Under the pieces are notes generated by a model. It was not told the origin of the DNA, ran no database searches, and worked only from the letters and a program-made list of their open reading frames with translations. Shown here one piece after another: positions 20,952 through 30,082 of a DNA stretch of 64,000 nucleotides (its first letter is position 1; every line of letters starts with the position of its first letter). Location: the NCBI GenBank assembly GCA_021371965.1, contig JAJFVE010000153.1, forward strand, positions 1-64,000, written 5' to 3'. Source of the stretch: Planctomycetaceae bacterium (GTDB taxonomy: Bacteria; Planctomycetota; Phycisphaerae; SM23-33). Position numbers and translations under genes: made by a program.

Positions 20952-23321
20952 TTTCTTGCGTGCGGCGGCGACGATGGCCTGGCCCAGCGCCACGCCGCCA
21001 TCGTTGCAGGGAATGTCTCGGTGCATGAGCACCTTGAAAGCGTCGGCCTCCAACAAGTGTACCAACCTCGCGGCCAAATATCGGTTGGCCATGCATCCGC
21101 CGGAGAGGGCGACGATGGTGCGGCCGGTTTCGTCGCGGGCCCGGGCAGCGGCGGCGGCGAGCATTGCGGCCAGCGTATTGTGGAACTTCGCGGCGATCAC
21201 GCCCGGCGTGACGCGGCGGCGGTGGTCGGCCACGATGCCCTCGATGGCGGCCTGCAGTTCCATCGTGAAAGGCCCGGTGGAGGTCAGGGCAAAGGGATAC
21301 TCCCGATCGACGCCGTGCTCGATGGCCGACTCGAGCAGCATGGGCCCCTGCGCCTCGTACGCGTTGGCGTCGGTCACTCCGCACAGCCATGCGACGGCGT
21401 CGAACCAGCGGCCCAGCGAACTGCTGGGCGGACAGTTGACCTCCATCGTCAACTGCTCGATGGCCGCTGAAAGCTGGTCGCGGGCAATCCGTAGCGGCAG
21501 AGCGTCCAGGTGCCGCACGAAGCCCTCGCCGAACGCCTCATGGAGCGCCGCCACGGCTGGTCGCCACGTCTGCCCTGCGGCCGCATCGCCGCCGATGAGC
21601 GGCAAGTAGCGCAGGTGCCCCAGGCGGCGGTAGCTTTGCAGATCGGCGGCGAGCACCTCGCAGCCCCAGATGGCCCCGTCGTCGCCGTAGCCCACGCCGT
21701 CGCAGGCGATGCCGATGACGCCCTCGGCGCAGCCGTTCTCGGCCATGCATGAAACGATGTGCGCGTGATGATGCTGGACGAGCTCGATGGGCAGACCCTC
21801 GCGGCTGTCGTCCCTTGGGGGCTTCCCGCCAGGGCACCCTTCCCCAGACGCCAGCTCGCCGCGGTGGCGGCGGTGGGCGTACTGGCTGGAGAGATATTGC
21901 GGGTGCAGGTCGGCCGCCAGCAGCTCGGGGCGGATGTCGAACAGCGCCTCGAGGTGGTTGATCGTGTCGATGAAGTGGCGGTAGGTGCGGCCTTCTTTGA
22001 GGTCGCCGATGTGCTCGCTGACCAGCGCGCGGCTGCCCGAGAGCAGGCAGAAGGTGTTCTTGAGCTCGGCCCCGACGGCCAGCACGGGCGGCGCGCCGTC
22101 GAGGGCGCGGGCGATGGGTTCGGCCAGGCGCAGCGGCTGGGGCGCATACCCGCGGGCGCGTCGCAGCACGAGCGTGCGGCCGCCGCCGGAGTCTTGCACG
22201 ACGCTGTCGTCGACGCGCCGCTCGATGGGACGGTTGTGCACGAGCATCACGTCGGCGATGCCGCACAGGTGCGACAGGGCCTCGTCGTCTTCCCGCACCA
22301 GGGGCTGCTCGGAGTAGTTGCCCGAGGTCATGACCAGCGGCCCCATCGGGCGTTCGAGCAGCAGATGGTGCAGCGGCGTGTAGGGCAGCATGACGCCCAA
22401 CGTGTCCAGGCCATGGGCAACTTCCCTGGCGACGCGCCGCCCGGGGCGGCGGGGCATGATGACGATCGGTCGCAGCGGGCTTTCCAGCAGTGCTACGGCC
22501 GCGGGGCTGACCTGGCAAAGTTCGGCCGCCTCGGCCACGTCGCGCACCATCAGGGCGAAGGGTTTGGCGTCGCGCTGCTTGCGGCGGCGCAGGCGGCCGA
22601 CGGCGTGCTCGTCGTTGGCCAGGCACGCGAGCTGGTAGCCGCCCAGGCCCTTGACGGCGACGACATCGCCGGCCTGGAGTCGCAAACGTGCGGCCGCGAT
22701 GGCGTCATCGCAATCGATGGTGATGCCCTGCGTGTCAATCAGCCGCACGGTCGGCCCGCACTCGGGGCAGGCTACCGGCTGGGCGTGGAACCGCCGGTCG
22801 GCGGGGTCTTCGTACTGGCGGCGGCAGAGGGGGCACATCTCGAAGCCGCTCATTGTCGTGTTGGGGCGGTCGTAGGGCACGGCCGCCACGATGCTGTACC
22901 GCGGTCCGCAGTTGGTGCAGTTAATAAACGGGTAGCGGTGGCGCGGGTCGGCCGGATCGGCCATCTCTCGCAGGCAGTCGGGGCAGACGGCCACGTCGAC
23001 GGTGATCTGCGCGTCGGCCAATTCGCCGCCTTCGCTGGGGCGGATCTCAAACCGCTGCTCGCCGGTTATCACCTCGGCCGCGGATCGCTCGCACGTCGCC
23101 ATGGTCGCCAGCGGCGGCAGCTCGGCCGCGAGGCGGGCGGCGAAATCATCGACCGCCGCGGGCGGCCCTTGCACCTCGAGCGTCACCCCGCGAGCGTCGT
23201 TAAGCACCCACCCGGTGAGGTTGCACTCGACGGCCAGGCGGTACACGAACGGGCGAAACCCCACGCCCTGCACCTGGCCGGTGATGACGAAATGCGATCG
23301 AGTTATGACGGCAGAAGTCAT
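20928..23321 (-). CDS. hypF: Carbamoyltransferase HypF (hydrogenase maturation)
   Basis: A 797-residue protein that turns carbamoyl phosphate into the cyanide precursor passed to HypE. Domains in order: acylphosphatase (VQGVGFRPFVYRLA, about 15-28), two zinc fingers (CPDC…CTNCGPRYS and CPLC…CPECGP, about 115-195), a YrdC-like domain (RRKQRDAKPFAL, about 250), and the Kae1-like transferase with HHHAHIVSCMAENG (about 520). Two oddities: an extra Gly/Pro/Asp-rich stretch of ~20 residues just before LPIELVQHHHAH that looks repeat-derived, and a tail (KKVARASRP) encoded by a hairpin repeat. It is divergent from tmk. Confidence 0.95.
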   Translation of the reverse strand: MTSAVITRSHFVITGQVQGVGFRPFVYRLAVECNLTGWVLNDARGVTLEVQGPPAAVDDFAARLAAELPPLATMATCERSAAEVITGEQRFEIRPSEGGELADAQITVDVAVCPDCLREMADPADPRHRYPFINCTNCGPRYSIVAAVPYDRPNTTMSGFEMCPLCRRQYEDPADRRFHAQPVACPECGPTVRLIDTQGITIDCDDAIAAARLRLQAGDVVAVKGLGGYQLACLANDEHAVGRLRRRKQRDAKPFALMVRDVAEAAELCQVSPAAVALLESPLRPIVIMPRRPGRRVAREVAHGLDTLGVMLPYTPLHHLLLERPMGPLVMTSGNYSEQPLVREDDEALSHLCGIADVMLVHNRPIERRVDDSVVQDSGGGRTLVLRRARGYAPQPLRLAEPIARALDGAPPVLAVGAELKNTFCLLSGSRALVSEHIGDLKEGRTYRHFIDTINHLEALFDIRPELLAADLHPQYLSSQYAHRRHRGELASGEGCPGGKPPRDDSREGLPIELVQHHHAHIVSCMAENGCAEGVIGIACDGVGYGDDGAIWGCEVLAADLQSYRRLGHLRYLPLIGGDAAAGQTWRPAVAALHEAFGEGFVRHLDALPLRIARDQLSAAIEQLTMEVNCPPSSSLGRWFDAVAWLCGVTDANAYEAQGPMLLESAIEHGVDREYPFALTSTGPFTMELQAAIEGIVADHRRRVTPGVIAAKFHNTLAAMLAAAAARARDETGRTIVALSGGCMANRYLAARLVHLLEADAFKVLMHRDIPCNDGGVALGQAIVAAARKKVARASRP

Positions 23322-23393
23322 GGACTAAGTCAATGCATTATAAAGGGGCGGCATGGCGACACGCACGTTTCTTGCGGGCGAGGGGAAGAACTC

Positions 23394-23452
23394 TGCCACA
23401 AAGAACCCGGCGCGGCCTCGCTTCGCTGGGCCGCGCCGGGTCCTTTGTGGCA
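23394..23452. repeat. 24-bp stem hairpin between hypF and tmk
   Basis: TGCCACAAAGAACCCGGCGC… at 23394-23417 pairs with 23429-23452 with a single mismatch, leaving an 11-nt loop. There is no T-tract. It lies in the divergent intergenic region, so it could affect either leader, or simply be an interspersed palindromic unit. Confidence 0.7.
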
Positions 23453-23501
23453 AGGTTGTTCCGTTGCAAACCAGCGTGCGCCTGAGGATACTACCGGCAT
23501 C

Positions 23502-24146
23502 ATGAGCGCGTTGGCTGACAAACTCGCGGGCCGCTTCATCGTCATCGACGGGCCCGACGGCGCGGGCAAGGGCACGCAGATCGACCTGCTTGCGCAATAC
23601 CTGCAAGAGCAGGGTGCGGATCTTCGCCGCGTTCGCGACCCGGGCGGCACGGAAATCGGCGACCGCATCCGCCATATCCTGCTCGACAATCGCTGCGGCG
23701 AAATGGTCGTCGAGTGCGAGCTGATGCTCTACATGGCCAGCCGCGCTCAACTGGCGGCCGAGATCATCCGCCCGGCGCTGGCGGCAGGGCAGTGCGTGCT
23801 GAGCGACCGCTACATTTCCTCGACGATCGCCTACCAGGGCGCCGGCGGGACCGACATCGACGTGATTCGACAAGTGGGCCGCGCTGCCGTGGGCAACACC
23901 TGGCCGGACCTGACGATCATCCTCGACCTCAACGCGGACCTGGGCCTGCAGCGCACGGCCTCACGGCAGGGCAAGCTCGACCGGATGGAATCCAAGGGCG
24001 TCGAGTTTCATCGCAAGGTGCGGCAGATGTTCGCGCGGCAGGTGCAGGACGACCCGACGCACTGCGCGCTGGTCGACGCCTCGGGCAATATCGAGACCAC
24101 GCAGAGACTGCTGCGCGACGTGATCTTGCGATGGCGGTGGGCATGA
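23502..24146 (+). CDS. tmk: Thymidylate kinase
   Basis: This enzyme phosphorylates dTMP to dTDP for DNA synthesis; 214 residues, normal length. The P-loop is GPDGAGKGTQ (about 17-26), the substrate motif RDPGGTEIGD follows, and SDRYISSTIAYQGAGG is the DRY/base-binding segment. The lid region is TASRQGKLDRMES. The start ATG at 23502 is chosen because upstream in-frame sequence is hairpin repeat. Its stop overlaps the holB start, a pairing common in bacteria. Confidence 0.92.
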   Translation: MSALADKLAGRFIVIDGPDGAGKGTQIDLLAQYLQEQGADLRRVRDPGGTEIGDRIRHILLDNRCGEMVVECELMLYMASRAQLAAEIIRPALAAGQCVLSDRYISSTIAYQGAGGTDIDVIRQVGRAAVGNTWPDLTIILDLNADLGLQRTASRQGKLDRMESKGVEFHRKVRQMFARQVQDDPTHCALVDASGNIETTQRLLRDVILRWRWA

Positions 24147-25273
24147 TCGACCTGGACCAGATCGTGGGGCAGGAGCGGGCTGTGGCGGACCTTCGCCAGG
24201 CGATGGCCGCCCAGCGCATGCCGCACGGATTCATCTTTGCCGGACCCGAGGGCGTCGGCAGACAGACCACCGCGACGGCGCTGGCCAAGGTGCTGCTGTG
24301 TGAAAGATTGGGGACAGCCCCAAACAGCGGGACGGTCCCCTCTTCCGCCTGCAACGAGTGCCCAAGCTGCCGGATGATGGAGGCCGGTTCTCATCCGGAC
24401 TTCAACCTGGTCTATAAGGAACTGGCAGCGTTCCATGAAGACGCCCAGGTGCGCAACCGCGTGATGCAGGAGCTGGGCATCGACGTGATCGACAGCTTCC
24501 TGATTGAGCCGGCGATGCGGGCGGCCGCCCGCGGGCGGGGCAAGGTTTTCGTCGTGCTCGAGGCCGAGCTGATGAGCCACGACGCGCAGAACTCGCTGCT
24601 CAAGACGCTGGAAGAACCGCCCCCCGGCGTGACGATCATCCTCGTCGCCGGCCAGGCCGAGCAGCTCCTGCCCACGACGCTGAGCCGCTGCCGCCTCGTG
24701 CGGTTCAACTACCTGCCCCGCGACTTCGTCGTGCAGCGGCTGGCAGAAAGCGGCATGGAGACGACCGAGGCGGCATTCTGGGCGGCCGTCACTGGCGGTT
24801 CGCTGGGCCGCTCAATCGCCATGGCTGCCCAGGGGCTCTATGCAATCAAGCGAGACCTGCTGGAGCGCCTGGCCGCGCTGGGCGGCGGCGGCGACGTCGA
24901 TCTGGGCGAGGAGCTAGCGGGCATCGTCGACAAGCTGGCCAATGCCGCCGTCTCGGCCAGCAAGCGCGCCGACGGCAGCACGATGGCCAAGAACCTGGCG
25001 ATTCGCCAGGCCACCGGGGCGATGCTGGAAATCGCCGCAAGCGCCTACCAGGACGCCCTGGCGCTGTCGGCGGGCAGCGACCGGCCGCTGGTCAACGCCG
25101 ACCAGGCTGTAGCCGTGCGGGCACTGGCGCAGCGATTCAGCAGCGACCGGCTCTGCCGCATCATCGAGCATTTTGCGCAGTTTGAAGAACTGCTGTGGCG
25201 CAACGTCAATCCCAAGACGGTCTGGGACAACGTGGTGATCTCGTGCGCCTCGGCGGCGAACCTGCGGGTCTAG
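24143..25273 (+). CDS. holB: DNA polymerase III delta-prime subunit
   Basis: A 376-residue clamp-loader subunit. The AAA+ core starts LDQIVGQERAVADLRQAM; the P-loop position reads GPEGVGRQT, with Arg in place of Lys, as in non-hydrolysing delta-prime. The zinc module has C53, C70, C73, C76, but the C53-C70 gap is 16 residues rather than about nine. The extra piece (LGTAPNSGTVPS) is encoded by an inverted repeat at 24310-24340. Sensor motif LLKTLEEPPPGVTIIL and SRCRLVRFNYLP follow. The start overlaps the tmk stop; an in-frame ATG 12 bases earlier is possible. Confidence 0.88.
   Translation: MIDLDQIVGQERAVADLRQAMAAQRMPHGFIFAGPEGVGRQTTATALAKVLLCERLGTAPNSGTVPSSACNECPSCRMMEAGSHPDFNLVYKELAAFHEDAQVRNRVMQELGIDVIDSFLIEPAMRAAARGRGKVFVVLEAELMSHDAQNSLLKTLEEPPPGVTIILVAGQAEQLLPTTLSRCRLVRFNYLPRDFVVQRLAESGMETTEAAFWAAVTGGSLGRSIAMAAQGLYAIKRDLLERLAALGGGGDVDLGEELAGIVDKLANAAVSASKRADGSTMAKNLAIRQATGAMLEIAASAYQDALALSAGSDRPLVNADQAVAVRALAQRFSSDRLCRIIEHFAQFEELLWRNVNPKTVWDNVVISCASAANLRV
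24310..24340. repeat. Inverted GGGGAC/GTCCCC repeat inside holB
   Basis: GGGGACAGCCCC (24310-24321) and GTCCCC (24335-24340) form overlapping hairpins. The segment is in frame within the zinc module and coincides with the extra residues relative to the usual Cys spacing. Confidence 0.55.
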
Positions 25274-25407
25274 GGACGCTTGCTGCTTTCATCCCCACGC
25301 CCTGCCTGGAGAGTCCGGGGATTGGCTGGTCACTGACGTGGCCAGCCCAAGAACCGTTGGGGATCGTGTGCGAGTTGGGTGCGGCAGATGTGCAGGGAGG
25401 GGGATGA

Positions 25408-25436
25408 TTGCTTTCGCCGCTTTTTCCGCGTATAAG
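25408..25436 (+). promoter_or_regulatory. Sigma70-type promoter for ABC exporter operon
   Basis: TTGCTT at 25408-25413 and TATAAG at 25431-25436 are 17 bp apart, ending 11 bp before the ATG, which leaves a short leader. A hairpin (GGCTGG…CCAGCC) at about 25322-25350 upstream may end the holB transcript. Confidence 0.45.
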
Positions 25437-25447
25437 AGAGTTCCCCA

Positions 25448-27616
25448 ATGAAATACTTCTTTCGATCACTGCGATATCTCAAGCCCTACCGCGTGCGGGT
25501 GGGCGTGTCGATTTTCTGCGCGGCCCTGATCGCGGTGCTCTGGAGCGGCGGGTTCGCGCTCATTCCGCCGGGCATCAAGGTGCTGATGACTCCCGAGGGC
25601 CTGCACGGATGGGCCTGGAACTCGATCGTCGAGGACCGCCTGGGCGTCACGCTGGTGCAGCGCGTGGTCCCAGCCGACATGCGACCCATCGACGGACAGA
25701 AAGTCCTGATGGTCATCGACGTGGTGAAGGTGGCCAAGGACAGCCCTGCCGCCGCGGCGGGGCTCAAAGAAAATCGATGGATCATCGGTCTCGATGACGG
25801 CCAAAGCGATCACAAAGTGATGCGGGCCGACACTCTCGTCCGCGACCTGGCGGCCATGTCGGCGGGACAGAAAGCCCCCTTGCGGATCTACGACGTGTAC
25901 CAGGACCGCTCGCAGAGCGTCCCGGTAACGCTGGGGCAGGAGCAGGCCTCGACGCGGCTGCTGGGTGAAGTGGCCAAGGCCATCCCGGAGCCTTCGGGGA
26001 CCTTCCAGCAGATCCAGTGGGGGCGCTACCAGATGTTCCTGTGGCTGGTGATAGCGAGCCTGGCCGTGACGCTGACTCGCAACTTCCTGCGGTTCTTCCA
26101 GGAGTACCTGATCCAGACCAGCGTCTTCCGCGCGTGCATGGATATCCGCTGCGAGAACTACGGGATCACGCTGCGCCTGCCGATGACCTACTTCTCCCAG
26201 CGCGGCTCCAGCGACACCATGAGCCGCTTCATCGCCGACACCGGCGAGGTCGCCCAGGGGCAGGAAACGCTGCTGGGCATCACCGTCGTCGAACCGCTCA
26301 AGGCCGTCGGCTGCATCATCGGCGCGTTCATGGTTTCCTGGAAGCTGACGCTGCTGTCCATGATCATCGGCCCGATCGTGTTCGGGCTCATCCGCATCCT
26401 GGCCAAGGCGATGAAGCGTGCCAGCCGCAAGGCGCTGGAGGGCTGGTCGCGCATGCTCGGACGGCTGGAAGAGACGCTCACCGGCGTGCGGGTGGTCAAG
26501 GCCTACACGATGGAGCCGGCCGAGGAGGCGCGGTTCAAGGGGATCAACAGCGCCGTCTACAAGCAGCAGCGGCGGATGGCGCGGATCGATTCGGCCAGCT
26601 CGCCGATGATCGAGGTGCTGGGTTTTGTCGCCGGGCTGGGCGCGGCGGTGCTGGCGGGCTACTGGGTGCTGGTGCTGCAGACGATGTCGGCGGATAAACT
26701 GGCGCTGTGGATCGCCCTGCTGGGCGGGATGTTCGACCCGATGCGTAAACTCTCGAAGATCGCCACGCGATTCCACCGCGCCGACGCCGGCGCGCAGCGC
26801 ATCTTCGAGCTGCACGACCAGCAGGTCGAAAAGGAAGTGCCCGCCGCCAGGCCCCTGGCCCGCCACGCGCGCAGCCTCGCCTTCGACAACATCACCTTCC
26901 GCTATCCAGGCGCCGCGACGCTGGCGCTGGAGAACATCAAGCTGGAAATCGCCGCCGGACACGCCGTGGCGTTCGTCGGGCCCAACGGATCGGGCAAGAC
27001 GACGCTGGTGTCGATGGTCCCGCGGCTGCTGGACCCCGACAGCGGGCGAGTCCTCGTCGACGGGCAAAACGTCGGCGACTTCCAGATCCGCTCGCTGCGC
27101 CAGCAGATCGCGGTGGTTACGCAGGACGCGGTGCTCTTCCACGCGACGATCGCCGAGAACATCGCCTATGGCCGCCCCGGCGCCACGCGCGAGCAGATCG
27201 AGGCCGCCGCCGCAAAGGCGTTCGTCGACGAGTTCGTGCGCGACATGAAGGACGGCTACGACACCATCGTGGGCGAGCACGGCGCGACGCTCTCGGGCGG
27301 GCAGAAGCAGCGCATCGCCATCGCCCGCGCGGTGCTGCGCGACCCGGCGATCCTGATCTTCGACGAGGCCATGAGCCAGGTCGACGGCGACAGCGAGCGG
27401 CGCATCCACCAGGCGATGCAGGACGTCATCCGCGGGCGCACGACGCTGATCGTCGCCCACCGCTTCGCCACCGTCCTCAGCGCCGACCGCATCGTCGTGA
27501 TGGACGGCGGACGCATGATCGACAGCGGACGCCACGACGAACTCCTGGGCCGCTGCGGGCTCTACCGACAGCTCTACGAAACGCAATTTCTCGACTCCTC
27601 GGGACACAGCCGGTGA
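25448..27616 (+). CDS. MsbA-like ABC exporter with embedded PDZ-like domain
   Basis: A 722-residue half-transporter with fused membrane and ATPase domains, probably exporting a lipid or glycolipid. TM1 lies at about 17-40. It is followed, unusually, by a ~150-residue extracytoplasmic region with a PDZ-like core (VVKVAKDSPAAAAGLKENRW, then IIGLDDGQ and LRIYDVYQDRSQSVPVTLG, about 90-170). Remaining helices run from about 195 to 425. The ATPase has Walker A VGPNGSGKTTLV (about 510), signature LSGGQKQR (about 616) and Walker B ILIFDEAMS with catalytic Glu. The next gene, a membrane glycosyltransferase-like protein, overlaps by four bases, suggesting an envelope-polymer function. Confidence 0.85.
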   Translation: MKYFFRSLRYLKPYRVRVGVSIFCAALIAVLWSGGFALIPPGIKVLMTPEGLHGWAWNSIVEDRLGVTLVQRVVPADMRPIDGQKVLMVIDVVKVAKDSPAAAAGLKENRWIIGLDDGQSDHKVMRADTLVRDLAAMSAGQKAPLRIYDVYQDRSQSVPVTLGQEQASTRLLGEVAKAIPEPSGTFQQIQWGRYQMFLWLVIASLAVTLTRNFLRFFQEYLIQTSVFRACMDIRCENYGITLRLPMTYFSQRGSSDTMSRFIADTGEVAQGQETLLGITVVEPLKAVGCIIGAFMVSWKLTLLSMIIGPIVFGLIRILAKAMKRASRKALEGWSRMLGRLEETLTGVRVVKAYTMEPAEEARFKGINSAVYKQQRRMARIDSASSPMIEVLGFVAGLGAAVLAGYWVLVLQTMSADKLALWIALLGGMFDPMRKLSKIATRFHRADAGAQRIFELHDQQVEKEVPAARPLARHARSLAFDNITFRYPGAATLALENIKLEIAAGHAVAFVGPNGSGKTTLVSMVPRLLDPDSGRVLVDGQNVGDFQIRSLRQQIAVVTQDAVLFHATIAENIAYGRPGATREQIEAAAAKAFVDEFVRDMKDGYDTIVGEHGATLSGGQKQRIAIARAVLRDPAILIFDEAMSQVDGDSERRIHQAMQDVIRGRTTLIVAHRFATVLSADRIVVMDGGRMIDSGRHDELLGRCGLYRQLYETQFLDSSGHSR

Positions 27617-29940
27617 CGAAAAACTCCTCGCCTTTCGGGACGCTCTCGCGACCGATGCTGATCACGCTGATCGTCATCGCCGCCCTGGTCATGCCCCTGT
27701 GGGTGTACGGCCTGTCGAGGCCGCTGATCATGCTGGTGGTGCTGACGGCGCTGGAGGGCGTGGCCGCGGCGGTGGTGTTCGTGGCCGCCGGCGGCTACGG
27801 GTACCTCATCGTGCGGCGATGGTTCGACGATTCGGCGCCGCTGGGCCTGCGCGTGGTGACGGCTTCGGCGCTGGGGGTCTGGCTGCTGGCAGCGGCGATC
27901 ATGCTGGCCGGCACGGCGGCGACGGGGCTGATGAAGATGTGGATCTGGTGGCCGGTGCTGGCTATCGGCGTGCTGCTGGCGGCCTGGCAGGGGCGCCGCC
28001 GCCTGGAAGGGTGGCACGTGGCGTCGAGCTTCGACAGCCGCGCCATGGTGTGGTTAGCCCTGGCCGTGGCCGGTGGGGCGTGGCTGGTGGGCGCGTGCCG
28101 CGAGAACGGGCTGTGGGCGCCGGGCTTTGGCGCGGCGATGGAAACGCTGTGGCGCGACTTGCAGATTCCCCGCGAGTATTACCTCGCCCAGCACGTCAGC
28201 GGCCTGCGGCACAATTGCTTCAGCTACGAGCCGATGACCACGCAGATGCTCTCCCTGCTGGCGATGGCGCTGCGCGGCGGGCCGTATGAAGGCATGTACC
28301 TGGCCAAGTTCCTGCAGGGCGGCTTTGCCGTGCTGGCCGTGGCGGGGATCGTCACGGCGCTCAAAGGCGAGGACACGCTGCGATGGCGGATCGCCTCGGC
28401 GTTGATCGTCTCGACGCCGCTGCTGCTGATGCTGGGATGGGCGGGCGGGGCCGACCTGGCGGCGCTGTGTTACCTGACGCTGGCGGTGCTGTGGGTCCGG
28501 CAGTGGTCGCTGGGGAGGGATTGGCGAGCGGCCGCGTGCGTCGGCGCCCTGCTCGGGGCGGCCTGGTCGAGCGGGCACGAGGCGTTCATTCCCGTCGTGC
28601 TGCCGCTGCTGGCGGTGTCGGCAGGTTACATGCTGCTGCGGCGCCGGATGGGACACGCGGGCGTGGTTGTGGCCGGCGTCCTGGTCATGATGGCGCCATG
28701 GATGATTCGCGCGGCCGCCTACACGGGCAACCCGGTCTTCCCGCGAATGACGTCGGCGCTGGGCCGCGGCTATTGGAGTCCCGAGCAGCAGGAGCGATGG
28801 CTCCACGCCCACAGTGTGCCACCAGGTTCGCCGGTGCCCGCACCGCCGGACTGGACGGCTCCGGAACAGCCCTCGCGGGCACAGCTCTTTTATCACAAGT
28901 TCGTAGCCTACAGTTCCAGCGAACTGCTGGGCGTGATCATGCTGGTGATGGCCGTGGCGGCGTTTTGTGCGGTGGTCGCCACGCCCGGAGCGGCGGCGTG
29001 GGAGTGGCTGCTGGCGGCGACGGCTGCGGGGCAACTGCTGGCCTGGGCGCTGCTGAGCCCTTCGATGGAGATCGAGCAGATCGTGACGGTCGTCGTGCCA
29101 CTGTCGCTGCTGGCGGCAGGAGGACTGGCGCGGCTGGCGCAGGTGCAGGTCAATCCGCTCAACAAGAACGCCGAGCGTCCTGCCAGCGGGCCTTGGGGCG
29201 TGGCCCCGGCGGTGGCCATCACGGCGATGGCTGTGCTGGTCAACCTCGTGACAGCGGGCAGCCTGTATTTCTACTACAGCGGCGACCGTCCCGCGCGTCC
29301 GGGCTCGCCGATTGAGACGCATCCCGACATGGTCATGCCCGTCCCGGCGTTGACCGAGGGAGGTTACATCGTGCTGGCGGCTCCCGAGGCCGCCAAGCGG
29401 TCGATCATCCTGGGCGACCCGCGCGTGTTCTGCTATCCGGCCGGATCGGTGTACGCCTCGCCGTTTGACGAGCCGTGGCTGGCGAGCATCGAGCGCCGCG
29501 ACGCAAGCGGCGAGCAGATCCTCCAGGCGATCAAGAAGAAGGATGTCTCATACATCGTGGTTCGCTGGGCCGACCTCTGGCGGCAGGCGATCACCATCGG
29601 CTATCCGTCGGTTCTGGCGGACGACCTTTTCGAGCGATGGAGCCAGGGGCGCGGGGCGGGGCTGGGGATTCTGGACCAATTGCAGCCGCTGGGCCTGCGC
29701 GTCCAGGAGGAAATCTATCTCCCCGAGGGCGCCACGCAGATCAGCACCAGCGCCGCGTCCACAACCGCCGCCACAACGCCGGCGGCGGCCGGCGCGTCGT
29801 CGCGCAGCGCGGCCACGCAAGCCGCCCGCGGCTGGCAGGGGTATCCCTTCCCGCGGCGCTGGCCGCTCCTGAGCGTCTACGCCCTCCCCTGGGCGCCACA
29901 GGCGCAGACGCGCCCCGCCACCGCCCCGGCGAAGCATTAG
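27613..29940 (+). CDS. Polytopic membrane protein, GT-C glycosyltransferase-like
   Basis: A 775-residue protein with about 12 hydrophobic helices up to about residue 560 and a hydrophilic C-terminal domain of ~200 residues ending in Ala/Thr/Pro-rich linker sequence. The arrangement (multi-helix core with periplasmic loops, then a soluble tail) suits dolichyl-phosphate-mannosyltransferase-type GT-C enzymes that use lipid-linked sugars. I see no secure catalytic signature, so the call rests on topology and context. It begins with GTG overlapping the ABC exporter stop and ends within a dispersed repeat at 29937. Confidence 0.5.
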   Translation: MTKNSSPFGTLSRPMLITLIVIAALVMPLWVYGLSRPLIMLVVLTALEGVAAAVVFVAAGGYGYLIVRRWFDDSAPLGLRVVTASALGVWLLAAAIMLAGTAATGLMKMWIWWPVLAIGVLLAAWQGRRRLEGWHVASSFDSRAMVWLALAVAGGAWLVGACRENGLWAPGFGAAMETLWRDLQIPREYYLAQHVSGLRHNCFSYEPMTTQMLSLLAMALRGGPYEGMYLAKFLQGGFAVLAVAGIVTALKGEDTLRWRIASALIVSTPLLLMLGWAGGADLAALCYLTLAVLWVRQWSLGRDWRAAACVGALLGAAWSSGHEAFIPVVLPLLAVSAGYMLLRRRMGHAGVVVAGVLVMMAPWMIRAAAYTGNPVFPRMTSALGRGYWSPEQQERWLHAHSVPPGSPVPAPPDWTAPEQPSRAQLFYHKFVAYSSSELLGVIMLVMAVAAFCAVVATPGAAAWEWLLAATAAGQLLAWALLSPSMEIEQIVTVVVPLSLLAAGGLARLAQVQVNPLNKNAERPASGPWGVAPAVAITAMAVLVNLVTAGSLYFYYSGDRPARPGSPIETHPDMVMPVPALTEGGYIVLAAPEAAKRSIILGDPRVFCYPAGSVYASPFDEPWLASIERRDASGEQILQAIKKKDVSYIVVRWADLWRQAITIGYPSVLADDLFERWSQGRGAGLGILDQLQPLGLRVQEEIYLPEGATQISTSAASTTAATTPAAAGASSRSAATQAARGWQGYPFPRRWPLLSVYALPWAPQAQTRPATAPAKH

Positions 29941-29983
29941 CGGTCGAGCCCCTACGACATCTTCGACTTGCTCGACGGGTTTC
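29937..29983 (+). repeat. Dispersed TTAGCGGTCGAG repeat, copy B
   Basis: TTAGCGGTCGAG… followed by TCTTCGACTTGCTCGACGGG. The second part is identical to 47689-47708 in copy C. The first bases overlap the stop of the membrane glycosyltransferase-like gene. Confidence 0.65.
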
Positions 29984-30000
29984 TTTCCCGAAATCCCGTG

Positions 30001-30046
30001 GAGACGCCCATGCCACTTACGGGCAAGATGCCGGTGCTACTGTCTG
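30001..30046. repeat. Partial GGGCAAGATGCC-type hairpin repeat
   Basis: GAGACGCCCATGCCACTTAC followed by GGGCAAGATGCCGGTGCTAC resembles the arms of the element at 20846-20951. It lies directly upstream of the DUF4091 gene; TACAAT at 30068-30073 could be a -10 box for that gene. Confidence 0.5.
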
Positions 30047-30082
30047 GCTCGGTTGGGCCTTCGCCGGTACAATGCGGCCGTC

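Noticed and set aside
21759..23501. 580-codon upstream extension of tmk across hypF
   Set aside because: Lies antisense to hypF and the hairpin repeat; tmk homology begins at 23502.
25466..27607. 713-codon open frame antisense to the ABC exporter
   Set aside because: Low-complexity composition (His, Asp, Arg, Gln repeats), no family; shadow of the exporter gene.
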